NCBI RefSeq assembly: GCF_020283565.1
Contig: NC_060061.1
Location: 13,429,362 to 13,493,361, forward strand
Length of the DNA: 64,000 nt
Source of the DNA: Trifolium pratense
Lineage: Eukaryota > Streptophyta > Magnoliopsida > Fabales > Fabaceae
Reading direction: 5' to 3'
Shown here: piece by piece, positions 24,890 to 35,983 of the stretch
How positions within the stretch are numbered: the stretch's first letter is position 1
How the letters are laid out: every line of letters begins with the position of its first letter
Notes under the pieces: model-generated
Database searches by the model: none
Told to the model about the DNA's origin: nothing
Seen by the model: only the letters and a program-made list of their open reading frames with translations
Program-made: the position numbers and the translations under genes

Positions 24890-27060
24890 TTTTTTTTTGA
24901 AAAGGCAAAAATGAAATATATAAATTAACCGAATAATCTCTTCAGCACAAGGTGTGTCGAGAAGACTACAAAAGATTATAAAATGTCAAAAAAGAAGTAA
25001 CAACATGAAATATTAATCGCCCAAACAAGTAAACGAGCTCGACCACCACCTATGGTAGTTTGAAACTAGATTACTGTTCGTTGTATTCAACCACCGATAG
25101 GAATAGATTTTGATGTTGTCCAACAGTTGAGGTAGGGACAACTCTGAGTTTCTGAAAGTCTGATTTCTTTTGTTCCACACAACCCAAACACATAAGAGCC
25201 AAATGAGTTGCAAAAAGGAGCGCCGCGCTTGAAGACCGCACGATGAATAAGTAAACTGAAGAAAATAGTCTGAAAGATTTTGAGAGTCCACCGACGAAAT
25301 ACTGATCCAAGACCAAACTAATGATCAAAGGGGGCCAAAAGAGCTACAGGAGAGAAATAAATGTTGAGCTCATTCAACACCTCCACAACCGGACACGCAA
25401 AAATGAGATTCTGGAGTGATGATTCCTCGACTTACCAAATTTGTTTTTGTTGGCAACCTGTCTCCCAAGAGTCTCAAGGCAAGAATTGACACCTTCAAGG
25501 GAACTGTTTGTGCAAAATAAGTTCTTCAGCTGCATCCAAAGTAACAGGCTGCTGAGAAGTCAATAGCTGATACGCACCACGAACCCAGTAACCTCAAACA
25601 GGATCAAGCTGCCACTACCACACATTAAAATTTTTGGGCCTGCAAAAAGAGATCGTGAAGTAAAGCCTAACACTCCCTCAACATCTCCTCCTCCCACACC
25701 CACAGTTGTCTTCGCCACATCCACGCCTCCCCTTTGGCCTCCCACCCTAAAGAAAACATCTCGGCTACCGTACTCGATTGATTCTCCGTCAAATCGAATA
25801 GGTGCCTAAACCTCTCACTCAAAGGAGTCCCTCCAAACCAAGGATCGGTCCAAAAAAATGTATCTAACTCATTCCCCACCTTTTTCGACACGCACTCCTT
25901 GAACCACCCACCCCCTAGATCTCCTGCACCATCCCAGATTCTCACAATCTCCCTCCACTAAGAAGACCCACTCCTCCTTCCCTCTCTTAAACACCCTCTA
26001 TGCGCCCCATAACGGACCACAAATACCCTGAACCATAAACCCACTCTATCCACCAACATCCTCCAATACCATTTACCTAAAAGAGGAAAGTTGAACTCCT
26101 TTAACTGCCTCACCAAAAGAAAGGAATGCGACTCTTCCACCTAGACAACCTATTTTTTATGCGAGTCAACGTTGGTTCCTAGAAACTCATTCGCCTCGGA
26201 TCCCCACCAAAAGGAAGGCCCGAATAGAGGAAAAACACATTTCCCACTCTACACCGCAAAGCAGACGCAACATCATTTAACCAAGAGTCGGGGATATTTA
26301 CCTTCAAGCCCGACATAATTTCAAACAACACAAGAATAGCCTGCAAGGCACGAACATTCGCAAAATGAATGTGAGAAATGAAGATCGGGTCTTACACACC
26401 AATCCTATATCCCGTAAAGACATTGGTATGCTAGACTTGCATCAACACATGCAATCCTTCCGCCGCCAACATAAACAAAAAATGAGAACGCGGATCCCCT
26501 TGTCTTAAGCCCCTCTCCAAAGAAAATTCATATGTTAGACTACCATTGACTAAAACCGAGGCTGTTGCCGAACAAACACATTCGTCAATCCACTTCTTCC
26601 ACGGTATCTGGAAAGACATTCTCCCCATGACGAAGTATAAATAGCCTCAATCAACTGAATCATAGGATTTCTCGAAGTCTACCTTAAATAACAAAGGCTT
26701 TTCTTTTTAGACTTGCACACCTCATCCACCACCTCATTCGCGATGAGGATACCATCAAGAATTTGCCGATCTTTCACAAAAGCAATATGGGACTCAGAAA
26801 TCACACTGTCAAACACCATCCTCAGTCTGTTTAATAAAAAAAATTCCAGGATTTTATACAGGCTCCCCACCAACGAAATGGGTCGTATATCATTAAGCGT
26901 TGAGGGTTGTCAACTTTCTAGATAAGAGCAATGAACGTGGAATTTAAACCTTTAGTCGGTTTACCGTTCCAATAAAACTCAGTGATAAACCACATAATAT
27001 CTGCCTGCTATTCCGGCCAAAAGTCTTTAATAAAACCAAAATTTATGCCATCGGAAATCA
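24890..27060 (-). pseudogene. LINE (non-LTR retrotransposon), degraded, RT to C-terminus
   Basis: Broken minus-strand frames, read from 27060 downwards, recall plant LINEs. They include DGINFGFIKDFW-type codons, an RT segment (HIAFVKDRQILDGILIANEV), the RT stretch with ERGLRQGDP, the region before the zinc-binding RT-associated domain (FFWTDPWFGGTPLSERFRHL), and the C-terminus with WLLCVWVVWNKRNQ. The catalytic YADD-type box was not found in an open frame. The endonuclease and ORF1 are missing. Related fragments follow NCR2 and NCR3. Confidence 0.85.
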
Positions 27061-27474
27061 AAATTGTGGAAAATAAAATTGGGAGACCAAATTGGGAGAC
27101 CAAAATTGTAGATTTTATACAATAAGAGATCAAAATTACATTTAATCCTAATTTCTTAATTCCTAATTGCTTCATGTACCTTATTGTATTTGTTTAGTGA
27201 TTTATTTTGTTATTTTTAATTTTCTTCTAGCATAGGCTTCCATTTTCTGATTTTATTTCCACTTTGTTTTCTTTCTTTGTCATTTGTTTCTCCTAAATTG
27301 AATACTAAAAAAATAGTGAATGATAATTATTTTTATCATTTGTGTGTGGGAACTGATTTTGTATTTTTTCCAGGTGCAAAATATTTTTTGTGAGGGAACA
27401 TTTATTAAGTATTGCTACCTATGTCTGTAACATCATGTATTAATTTCTAGAATATTATATCTGATGATAAATAC
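27061..27474 (+). repeat. NCR-array spacer block, copy 1
   Basis: Collinear with 33541-33955 and 45721-46110: TTGCTTCATGTACCTT.TTGTATTTG, AGAGGCTTCCATT.TCTGATT, GTGTGTGGGAACTGATTTTG and TGTCTGTAACATCATGTATT. Interrupted at 27475 by an LTR. Confidence 0.85.
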
Positions 27475-28680
27475 TGTTGGAACAAAGTTCACATTGGTGT
27501 GTGAATTGAAAATAAAATTTTGTCCCTTATCGGGTACTAGAGCATATTAGTATGTTGTAGCATACTAGTGTGTAATTTTGAGGAAATAAATAAATTAAGT
27601 CTCATATTTATTTATTTATTTAATTTATGGTGATTTTATTTTTCATCAATTTGTAACTGTCAAGTTTATGAGAGTATAACTCTAATTGATGGCTAGGCTA
27701 AGAAAACCGATTTTTTTATTTTCTCATCATCTATCACCCGTATCTCAAGTGAAAAAAAAAAACGAGATAGAGGTGTGTGAATAATTTTCATGGCTCTGAT
27801 AATCACTTGTTAAGTGGCAAAGGAATATCAATGCAACATGTTCCTAATTCATTCAAATATGACAATATCTACATCAAAAGTCTACTAGAGTTTATCAACT
27901 CAATTCTTCCATCACAAATGTAGAAGATGAAAGAGTAAAATTGTTTTCCCGGTTAGTGTTACTTGAAATCTTTTTCTTGTCGGTGAAAAGTGATACATAC
28001 ATACATATGTGCCTTTCAATTTGCAAATTTCAGCCCCTTTTTGTTGGGTATTCGATTCAATTTTCTTTCCCTGGTTCTAGTTGAAATGTTATCTCTTTTT
28101 TCCTTTTTGTTTACATAATTCTTGTGGTACAAGTACTTTGGCATCACAAGTATATCCTTAAAATATTGCTTCACAACTAGAACTATAAAGAAATCATATG
28201 TTTATTGAATTGCTTATATGGTTATGTATGTATATGATATGTATTTACGACTGTATCATATAAAAGAAATTTTGTGAACATGTTGCCTAATTGAGTATCA
28301 TTCCGAGAAATTGATAAATTTGGTTTTATGAAAATAATTATTATCTTTGGAAGATTACTTTCAGTTTGTCATGTGATACTGGTATTAGTATCTACTATTT
28401 ATGAGTGATCAAAGTATCGCTAGTTCTTTCAAATAAAGAATGGTCTTAGTACTATTGTCCCTTTGATTTGAGATTGGTCTTAGTACCATATTGGAATGAC
28501 CTTAGTGTCATTATATTGATTGATATTGTAGTATCATCAATACATGTGGTATTGTAGTACCACATGTGGTATCGTAGTACCGTTGATTCATAGACTGATG
28601 TCGTAGCATCAATTTGAGTGGTATTGTAGTACCACTGAATCATCGATGAATCATAGATTGATGTTGTAGCATTATTAGAA
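27475..28680 (+). mobile_element. LTR family L1, 3'-truncated
   Basis: Starts TGTTGGAACAAAGTTCACAT within the spacer word AATAC and contains the tandem words GTGGTATTGTAGTACCAC and TTGATGTTGTAGCAT, as in 50571-52093. Its 3' end is missing. After about 28680 the sequence is again NCR-array spacer, matching 34225 onward. Confidence 0.8.
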
Positions 28681-29339
28681 GGGTTTCTGATGTTGAAATT
28701 GATGGTTAATAGCTAAATAAAATTAGAACATTAAGTTTCATGTACAAATTTTCCAAGTAAATTATAATGTTTAGGCATGTTTAAATTTCAACATTATTGG
28801 AAAATTATAATGTTCTAATTTTATTTAGCTATTAACCATCAATTTCAACATTATTGGAAAATTAGAACATTATTGGAAAATTTGTACATGAAAATATTCT
28901 ACGAACTGAATTTTTAATCCTTCGGAATCTGTTTTTCGCTTGCTAGAATTTCGGAAAACGTTTTCCGAAATTTTGCGATATACAGATAGGTTAGAAGCCA
29001 CGGTATCTCACTTTCTCTTCTTCACCTATACACTCAATCTAAACCCCTCCTTCAAAAGTTTTTGTTTTTTTTGGATTGAATGCTTAAAATCAACATTGGA
29101 ACATTGGCTAGAGCCTAGAGGTTTCTACCCTTATTGAGGCTCAATCAAAGATAATTTTAAGTTTGAACCCTTTATTTTTTGTTGTGGAAGCTCAAACATA
29201 GGCTGTTTTTCATCATTTTGGGATTCATATGAAAGGTTTTGATTGTTACAATTTTGAGGTGTTATTATTAATGGCTAATTTCATAAATGTTGCATACACT
29301 TAATCATGTTATGCTTATTTCATGTTACTTTGTTGTTGA
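28681..29339 (+). other. Array spacer and unclassified sequence
   Basis: 28681-28790 matches the 34225 and 46557 spacers (TTTCTGATGTTGAAATTGATGG). The TTTCAACATTATTGGAAAATTA word and its inverted copies follow. Nothing else is recognised. Confidence 0.5.
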
Positions 29340-29975
29340 TATGTGTTGTCATTTTTTGTAGATATGGATGATGAATCCTATCAATTGTCAACCTCTAGAA
29401 ATCTTAATTGATACTAGTTCTCATTTTGCGATTGAAAGTTACGGTTCGCAAAGAAGCTTCCAAGTTACGGTTTACGATTATAATTGAGAGATCCAACTAC
29501 GGTTTGGATAGGAGAAAGCCATTTTTGGTGTTGAGTTGTGAAAGGGGTGGTGTGTATAAACCAACAAAGAAAAAGGAAAAATACGAAAAGACGGGATCGA
29601 GAAAACTTAGATGTCTATTTAGACTCCGTGGTTATTTTTATGCATCAAAGGAATGACATCTTATAGTTGTGTCCGGCTTACACAACCATGTGTTGGACAA
29701 AGAGTTAGAAGGTCACATAGTTGCGGGCCATTTGAAACCTGAAGAGAAGGATGCACTTGCCGAATTGACAATAAATTTGGTTCCGCCTAGAAATATTATT
29801 TCCACATTTGAAAGAGAGAGAGATCCTAATAATGTGACTGCAATAAAGCAAGTGTACAATGCCCGTCATAGAATAAAACTTGCCAGTAGGCAGTAAAGTA
29901 CTCAAATGCATTATCTTTTGAAATGTCTTGAGGATAACAAGTATGTTTTCAAAGTTAGAACGGTTAGTGAGTCTA
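29340..29975 (+). pseudogene. MULE transposase / FAR1-like N-terminal fragment
   Basis: Frames read like the DNA-binding (FAR1/WRKY-like) part of plant Mutator transposases: FLVLSCERGGVYKP, RKLRCLFRLRGYF, SGLHNHVLDKELEGHIVAGH, LKPEEKDALAELT, VPPRNIISTF and VTAIKQVYNARH. A TGA at 29654-29656 stands where the family has a tryptophan before HL, and a TAA follows the ASRQ codons at 29894-29896. The first part needs a frame change. The catalytic DDE domain is absent. No terminal repeats were found. Confidence 0.8.
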
Positions 29976-31131
29976 CCAACTATTCATAATATTTTCTTTT
30001 CATATCCTAAATTTGTGAACTTATTCAACTGATTTGATGATGGATTCGACATACAAAATCAATCGGTACAATATGTTGTTGTTTGAGATAATCAGTGTCA
30101 GGTCGACTGTGAAGAAATATGTCGTTGTTTGAGATCATCAGTATGTTTGACTCTGATCATTTTGGACGTCTATATATAATGGACATCATAACTCAAGAAA
30201 TGACTTCACTTGGTTGAATAAAGTAAAAAGTTTTATAAAATATTAATGTCATATTAATCCATATCAAGATTTGCATGTTTGAATGAGTGACACCACAACC
30301 TGAAAGGATATTTGTCAATTGTAAGTTTCAAATAAACCATGATGGTTAAGTGCCATGGAGGCCTTTTTCAATTGAACGGGGATGATGTATATTTCGCAAA
30401 TTGCTATCAAGATCTGATTATACTAATTGCCATGGAGCCCTTTTTGAATATCACTTGAAAATATTTTTTTCTTTTGATTCACACTAAAAATCTCTTTTCA
30501 ATTTCAATTTTGTTTCAACGTTTAAGGAAAAGAACTGAGAAAGAAAAAATAATGGAGAAAATTTTCCAGAGAAAGCAAATAAGTTGTTGGGAAACGGAGG
30601 ATGCAACGGCGTTTAGTTTTTATAAAATTAAATAATTAAATAATCCGCATGTTATAATTTCATTAGTCAACTGTAAAAACTGCACTTACAAAACTGTATC
30701 TAAGTTTTGTTCAATGAGCATTATAATAATAGAGGTGGTAATAGACTAGGCCGAGCCAGACTTTGTCAAGCCTGAGCTTGAATGTCAAAAAATCGAAGGT
30801 CTGAGTCTGGTCTGGGGCCTATCATAAACTTATTTTTAGGCCTGAGTCCGACCTTTTGAAAGCCTGATGTGACCTGTAACCTGTTAGCCTGTTTAAAAAT
30901 CAATTTCACATGAACATATTTAAATAAATAATTATATTTATTTTTAAATATACTTATGAACTACTGATAAACCAATGTTTTTTTTTATATTTAACATGAT
31001 ATTTTAGAGAATTTGACTATATATGTCATCATATTTCAATTATAGTTTATAATAATACATTTATATATGTGAAAAATTAACTAATGAAAAAGTTAATAAA
31101 TTTATAATTTAATTAAAGTACAAATTTGATG

Positions 31132-31184
<53 letters not shown>

Positions 31185-31318
31185 GTAAGCATATTATTCA
31201 TATTAAATTAAAGAGGCTAGCCTAGTAGGCCTGAAAGATTTTTTTTAATTGCATGCAGCCTGACATTTTTAACTAAATAGATTTATAAAAAAAGTTTTGG
31301 TCTGCTCTATTTAAAGAA
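29976..31318. other. Non-coding stretch with TA microsatellite
   Basis: No gene recognised. A (TA)n run of about 20 units lies at 31138-31181. AGCCTGA-rich words near 30760-30900 (GCCTGAGCTTG, GGCCTGAGTCCG) recall a dispersed plant repeat. The rest is AT-rich. Confidence 0.5.
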
Positions 31319-31470
31319 AGGGTTAAATATGTTTTTTGTCCCTATAGTTTTTCAAAATTTTGCCTTTAGTCCCTAAATTTTTTTTTCACAATTTTTAGTC
31401 CTTGAAGTATTTTTTGCCATGATTTTTGGTCCCTACTTTTCATTCATATAGGGACCAAAAATATATTAAG
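31319..31470. repeat. Foldback repeat fragment
   Basis: AGGGTTAAATATG..TTTTGTCCCTATA is mirrored by TATAGGGACCAAAAATATATT. It is probably a partial MITE of the kind often found near legume genes. Confidence 0.5.
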
Positions 31471-31489
31471 CATTTGATGAAATGTGTGT

Positions 31490-32052
31490 ACTTTGAGGTG
31501 AATGCATATGCGTGTATATAGGAGAGGTACGTGTATAAGCATTTTGTGGGTCCATGTGAATGAAATGAATCACAAAAATCTCATTTGGAGTGTTCGTTAC
31601 ACGCTGTAGGCAGTGCACCAAGGCGTAGTAGTCCTGCAAAGGGATATTGTTATTAATATGTGGACGACGTCATGACATGAGAAATATTAATGGACATAGC
31701 ATAGAAATGAGTTACTTATCTTGTGGCCTTTAACCAGTCCGAAACATATATAAATAATGTTTTTCGTCATTCATTAATAATTGTTTTTCATATCTATTAC
31801 TATAAAAGACCAAAATATAAATAAAAATATATTATGAAGTTTTATAATAAAAATATTAACAAATGACTTCTTGTTAATTACTCCTATGTGTTAAAAGTCG
31901 AGTGAGCTATTAGATTACACGACATATTAATTGGAGTCATTTAGCATTAATTTAATTTTACAAAAAATGGCTTCTTGCGAGTCCTAAATGCTAAATTTTT
32001 TTAATAACAAAACATTTTACTTATAAATGGTTTGAAAACTTTCATTTACAAA
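31490..32052 (+). promoter_or_regulatory. Conserved NCR promoter block, NCR2
   Basis: Shares TTTGAGGTGAATGCATATGC, GTAGTAGTCCTGCAAAGGGA, TGTTATTAATATGTGGACGA and the TATAAAT-type box (CTTATAAATGG, about 32021) with the other NCR genes. Confidence 0.7.
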
Positions 32053-32385
32053 ATGCAAAATAAGAAAAATATGACTAACATCAACATGTTTGTTTGTGCT
32101 TTGATCATCTCTCTTTTTATGTTTCTCAATGAACTCTCTGCTCATCGGATAAGTATGTCATTTTTTAGACCATTTTCAAATTTATATTATACACAATATT
32201 ATAAAACCTCTCAATAACGTTCCTTTTTTTTCTTATTTTACAATGCAGGTGATATCCCTTGCAAAGTTGATAGTGATTGTCCACAACCAAGCATAAACCG
32301 TTACAATTGGTGGTGCCGAAAAGATTTTTGTGAGTTAATTAAATTTAGACTTAATTGTATATTTGGTCCTATATGTTTATTTTAG
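32053..32385 (+). CDS. NCR peptide 2, C-terminus supplied by a MITE
   Basis: Exons 32053-32152 and 32249-32385 give 78 residues. The signal peptide is MQNKKNMTNINMFVCALIIS to NELSA. The mature part has DIPCKVDSDC, a tryptophan pair and CRKDFCEL, with the family four-cysteine spacing. The ancestral last residues (IPFRI in the other copies) are replaced: from 32348 the frame enters an inserted MITE, adds RLNCIFGPICLF and stops at TAG 32383-32385. That brings two extra cysteines, six in the mature peptide. Whether the longer form is folded or active is unknown. Confidence 0.82.
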
Positions 32386-32704
32386 GTTTTAAGTTGGTCT
32401 CTTATGTTTATTTTGTTTCAAAGTGGTCTCTTATGTTTTAAAAGTTTCAAGTTGGTCCCTCAAGTTTTTAAAATTTCAAGTTGATCCCTCAATTTCTAAA
32501 ATTTGAATTGGTTAGTCCTATAAAGATGATTAAATAGGGACTAACTAATTCAAATTTTCGAAACTTGAGGGACCAACTTGAAACATTTAAGGGACCAACA
32601 TAAAACCTAAAATAAATATAAGGAACCAACTTGAAATTTTTAAAACATAAGGGACCAACTTGAAACCTAAAATAGACATAGAGGACCAAATATGCAATTA
32701 AATA
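32348..32704. mobile_element. MITE with 9-bp target duplication in NCR2 coding end
   Basis: The termini GACTTAATTGTATATTTGG and CCAAATATGCAATTAAATA are imperfect inverted repeats. TTAAATTTA flanks both sides (32339-32347 and 32705-32713), a 9-bp duplication typical of Mutator-like MITEs. Inner arms of CAAGTTGGTCCCT words are also mirrored. The other three NCR genes show the empty site. Confidence 0.9.
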
Positions 32705-32713
32705 TTAAATTTA

Positions 32714-33005
32714 TACTTTTAGGATAGAATTTTATGTGATTGTCGTAATGTTTGTGCTTTTATAATTTATTTCAAAATTTGATTTATCTTTCTTTAGTCT
32801 TTTGATTTATATTATGCAAGTAATTTTATCTTTCTTTGCTCATAGAAGATATAGTAAACAATACATAGTTATTAATTAATAATGTTAGCTTAATAAATAA
32901 ATGGCAAAATGCATCTATAGGTCATTTAAGTTTTACGTTTGTATCAGATAGATTCTTTAAGTTAAGTTTGTATCAAATAGGTTTTTAAGAAATAGCTAGG
33001 TCCTA
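32714..33005 (+). repeat. NCR2 downstream block with truncated foldback
   Basis: Matches downstream DNA of the other NCR units (TTATCTTTCTTTAGTCTTT, ATAGAAGATATAGTAAACAA). The stretch 32900-33005 is the first arm of the foldback that is complete at 41145-41440 (CATCTATAGGTC.TTTAAGTTTTACG). Confidence 0.7.
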
Positions 33006-33540
33006 TTTGATACCAATCCCATATCTCGTAAAGACATTGAATTGGTATGCAAAACTTGCATCAACACATTCAACGCCAACATAAATAGAAAAGGAGAAAG
33101 CGGATCGACCTCCTTGTCTTAAGCCCCTCTCCAAAGAAAATTCATCTGTTGGACTATCATTGACTAAAACCAAGGCTATTGCCGAACAAACACATTCGTT
33201 AATTCACTTCTTCCACAGTATTGGAAATACATTCTCCCCAACGGCGTATAAATAGCCTCAATCGACCGAATGATAGGCTTTCTCGAAGTCTACCTTGAAT
33301 AACAAAAGCTTCTTTTTAGACTTGCACACCTCATCCACCACCTCATTCGCGATGAGGATATCATCAAGAATTTGTCAATCTTTCACAAACACAGTCTATG
33401 ACTCATAAATCGCACTGCCAATCATCATCCTCGGTCTGTTTGATAAAACTTTTGCCAGAATTTTATACAGGCTCCCCACCATGCAATTTCGGCCAAGAGT
33501 CTTTAATAAAACCAAAATTTATGCCATCAGGAATCAAAAT
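33006..33540 (-). pseudogene. LINE fragment (RT region)
   Basis: Collinear with 26400-27060 of the longer LINE copy, with TTTTGCATACCAATTC, TTGTCTTAAGCCCCTCTCC, CCACCTCATTCGCGATGAGG and GGCTCCCCACC words. It has internal deletions and no open frame. It ends at the same array-spacer junction as the first copy. Confidence 0.82.
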
Positions 33541-33955
33541 TGTGGAAAATAAAATTGGGAGACCAAAATTACGGATTTTATACAATAGAAGGATCAAAAT
33601 TGCATTTAACCCAAATTTCTTAATTCCAAATTGCTTCATGTATCTTTTTGTATTTGTTTAGTGATATATTTTGTTATTTTTAATTTTCTTCTAGCAGAGG
33701 CTTCCATTCTCTGATTATATTTCCACTCTGTTTTCTTTCATTGTCATTTGTTTCTCCTAAATTGAATATTAAAAAAAAAAATAGTGAATGATATTGATTT
33801 TTATCATTTGTGTGTGGGAACTGATTTTGTATTTTTTTTCCAGGTGTGAAATATTACTTGTGAGGGAACATTTAATAAGTATTGCTAGCTCATGTCTGTA
33901 ATATATGTATTAATTTCTAGAATATTATATCTGATAATAAATACTAGATCGCATT

Positions 33956-35983
33956 TCCGTGAGTTGGCACGTGTCATATATATGTATGCAAATAATAATC
34001 ATGGTTATATATAACAAAATACTATATAACCATGATGAGTTAACTCGTCTAAATTATAAAAAATAAATTTTTTTTTTTCAAATTGCCTAGTGGGATTGAA
34101 TGTTGCTAGAAAAATAGCTTTCCCATTCAAATTTACCTAAAGCATATGGTTTCTAACATAAGCTACTCTATAATCAATTATAAACCAAAACTCCATAAAA
34201 AAAATTTCTCTCAATAATGAGAAGGGCTTTTGATGTTGAAATTGATGGTTAAAAGCTAATAAAATTAGAACATTAAGTTTCATGTACAAATTTTCCAATA
34301 ATGTTTAGGCATGTTTACGATGAAATACATATCAACAATAATGATTTACTCTAATTAATGAGGATAATTAGAAACTCCATATGCGTAGCTTTTAATAAAA
34401 GCTTTTTCTAAATTAGGCTTGATACATTACAAATTTTATAATCAAAGATTAGTTGGTATCAAATGGAATTGCTAAAAGTTTAAGTACTAAAAACTCAATA
34501 GCATGTTAAATTACATAAGTGACACATGATATGTGGTGCTTGCTGCTGCCAAGTATATGTACAACACTTATTTCAATCCAATAGCAAAATCTTAGTCCAT
34601 AGCAATCCGTGCATAGGTTACAGATTTCACTGATATCATTGCCAATGAAGGATACTAAAATTACTACTAAGAGGAAAATGATTTATCATAATTTTCTTAA
34701 AGCACTAAAATATATAACTTTTGTCTAACTCCAAATTAAAATTTAAGCCTTTACATGATAATCTCTTCAAAAATAGAGTCAAAAAATTGAATGCATAGTC
34801 TATCAGTTAGGAGACCAAAATTAAAATTGAATGCCTTTACTGTATATTTTTTGTCAACTCTCTAAAGTTAGGTGTTTAACATTATCCAAAGAACTCATAT
34901 GGATTCTTTAATGGGTTTAATTTCATTCTTTATATTATTTCACACTTTTTAATTATTTAAACAATTCAACCTCATTTCTCAAATATCCAACCTTAATTAT
35001 AAATAAATTTTGCACTTTAATTCACAAAACCATCCATCTTTTGGCGTTTTTAGAAATTAAAGTTTTTTTTAATCAAGAAGTTAAAGTTAATGTTCTGAAA
35101 ATTGGCATGTTTATTTTAGGACAAAACTTAGCCGTAGTTTCTTAGATGTTGTTCAAACTATTCTCCAACTAAATAATGACAAGTGGACTACTAACTCACA
35201 TCAGCCTTGTTATGAACTAATCTCCGTTAAATCACTTTACTTTTGTTAACCCTGACAATCACAACATTAGAAATTATAAAAAATTGAGGAAATAATGTGG
35301 AACAATAGACCCTTGGATGATAAATATAAAGGAATATTTTAATTTAAAAGAAATGAAGGAAAAGTGATTGATGGTTGAGATTTTAAAATTGAGGAAAACC
35401 AAATTAAGAGGATCCATTCTCGAAATTTTGCCGACTATCATCACCGCTTGGAACAACTACCAACATAATAATCAACATAGATCTTCAATGGTATCTTGAC
35501 TATCTTCCACACTCATATTCTACACAAAATGTTTCCAATTAAACAAAACATTAACTCTATTTTTTTTAAACAACATTAAAATGTTCGGTTTGGTTGAGTG
35601 GAAAGAAAGAGAGAGGAAGAAAAATTGCGGAAATCAATGAAAAACTAGGATTGATTTACGTAATTTTTTTTCTCCTTCTTTCTTTCCACTAAACCAAACG
35701 GACCATAACTCTAATTTGATTCCTCTATCTGTGGATGCACTATTGTTGAATCTGAAGAGTTCAAAACTTTTACGTATCTAATTCTCAAATTGAAAGAAAC
35801 TAAAGAATAATGATGTCACTTCCCCCATTCAAGTGATTATATATTGTAGATTGAAAACATCGGAAGTGGTTGTGCCAGGAAGAAACAAATAAGGTGTTGT
35901 GTGGGTTAACGGTGTGACAGAGAACTGTGGTTAAGTTTTGTCCTTTTTTTTACTGCTTACATTTTTTTGAATGGTAAATAATA
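33956..35983 (+). other. Array spacer, copy A
   Basis: Non-coding DNA matching 46111-50422 apart from insertions in that copy. It contains an inverted pair at 35583-35705 (TTCGGTTTGGTTGAGTGGAA and TTTCCACTAAACCAAACGGA) that looks like a small MITE. No gene. Confidence 0.6.

Noticed and set aside
25560..25945. Separate small genes in the LINE region
   Set aside because: The frames are consecutive pieces of one broken LINE reverse transcriptase polyprotein.
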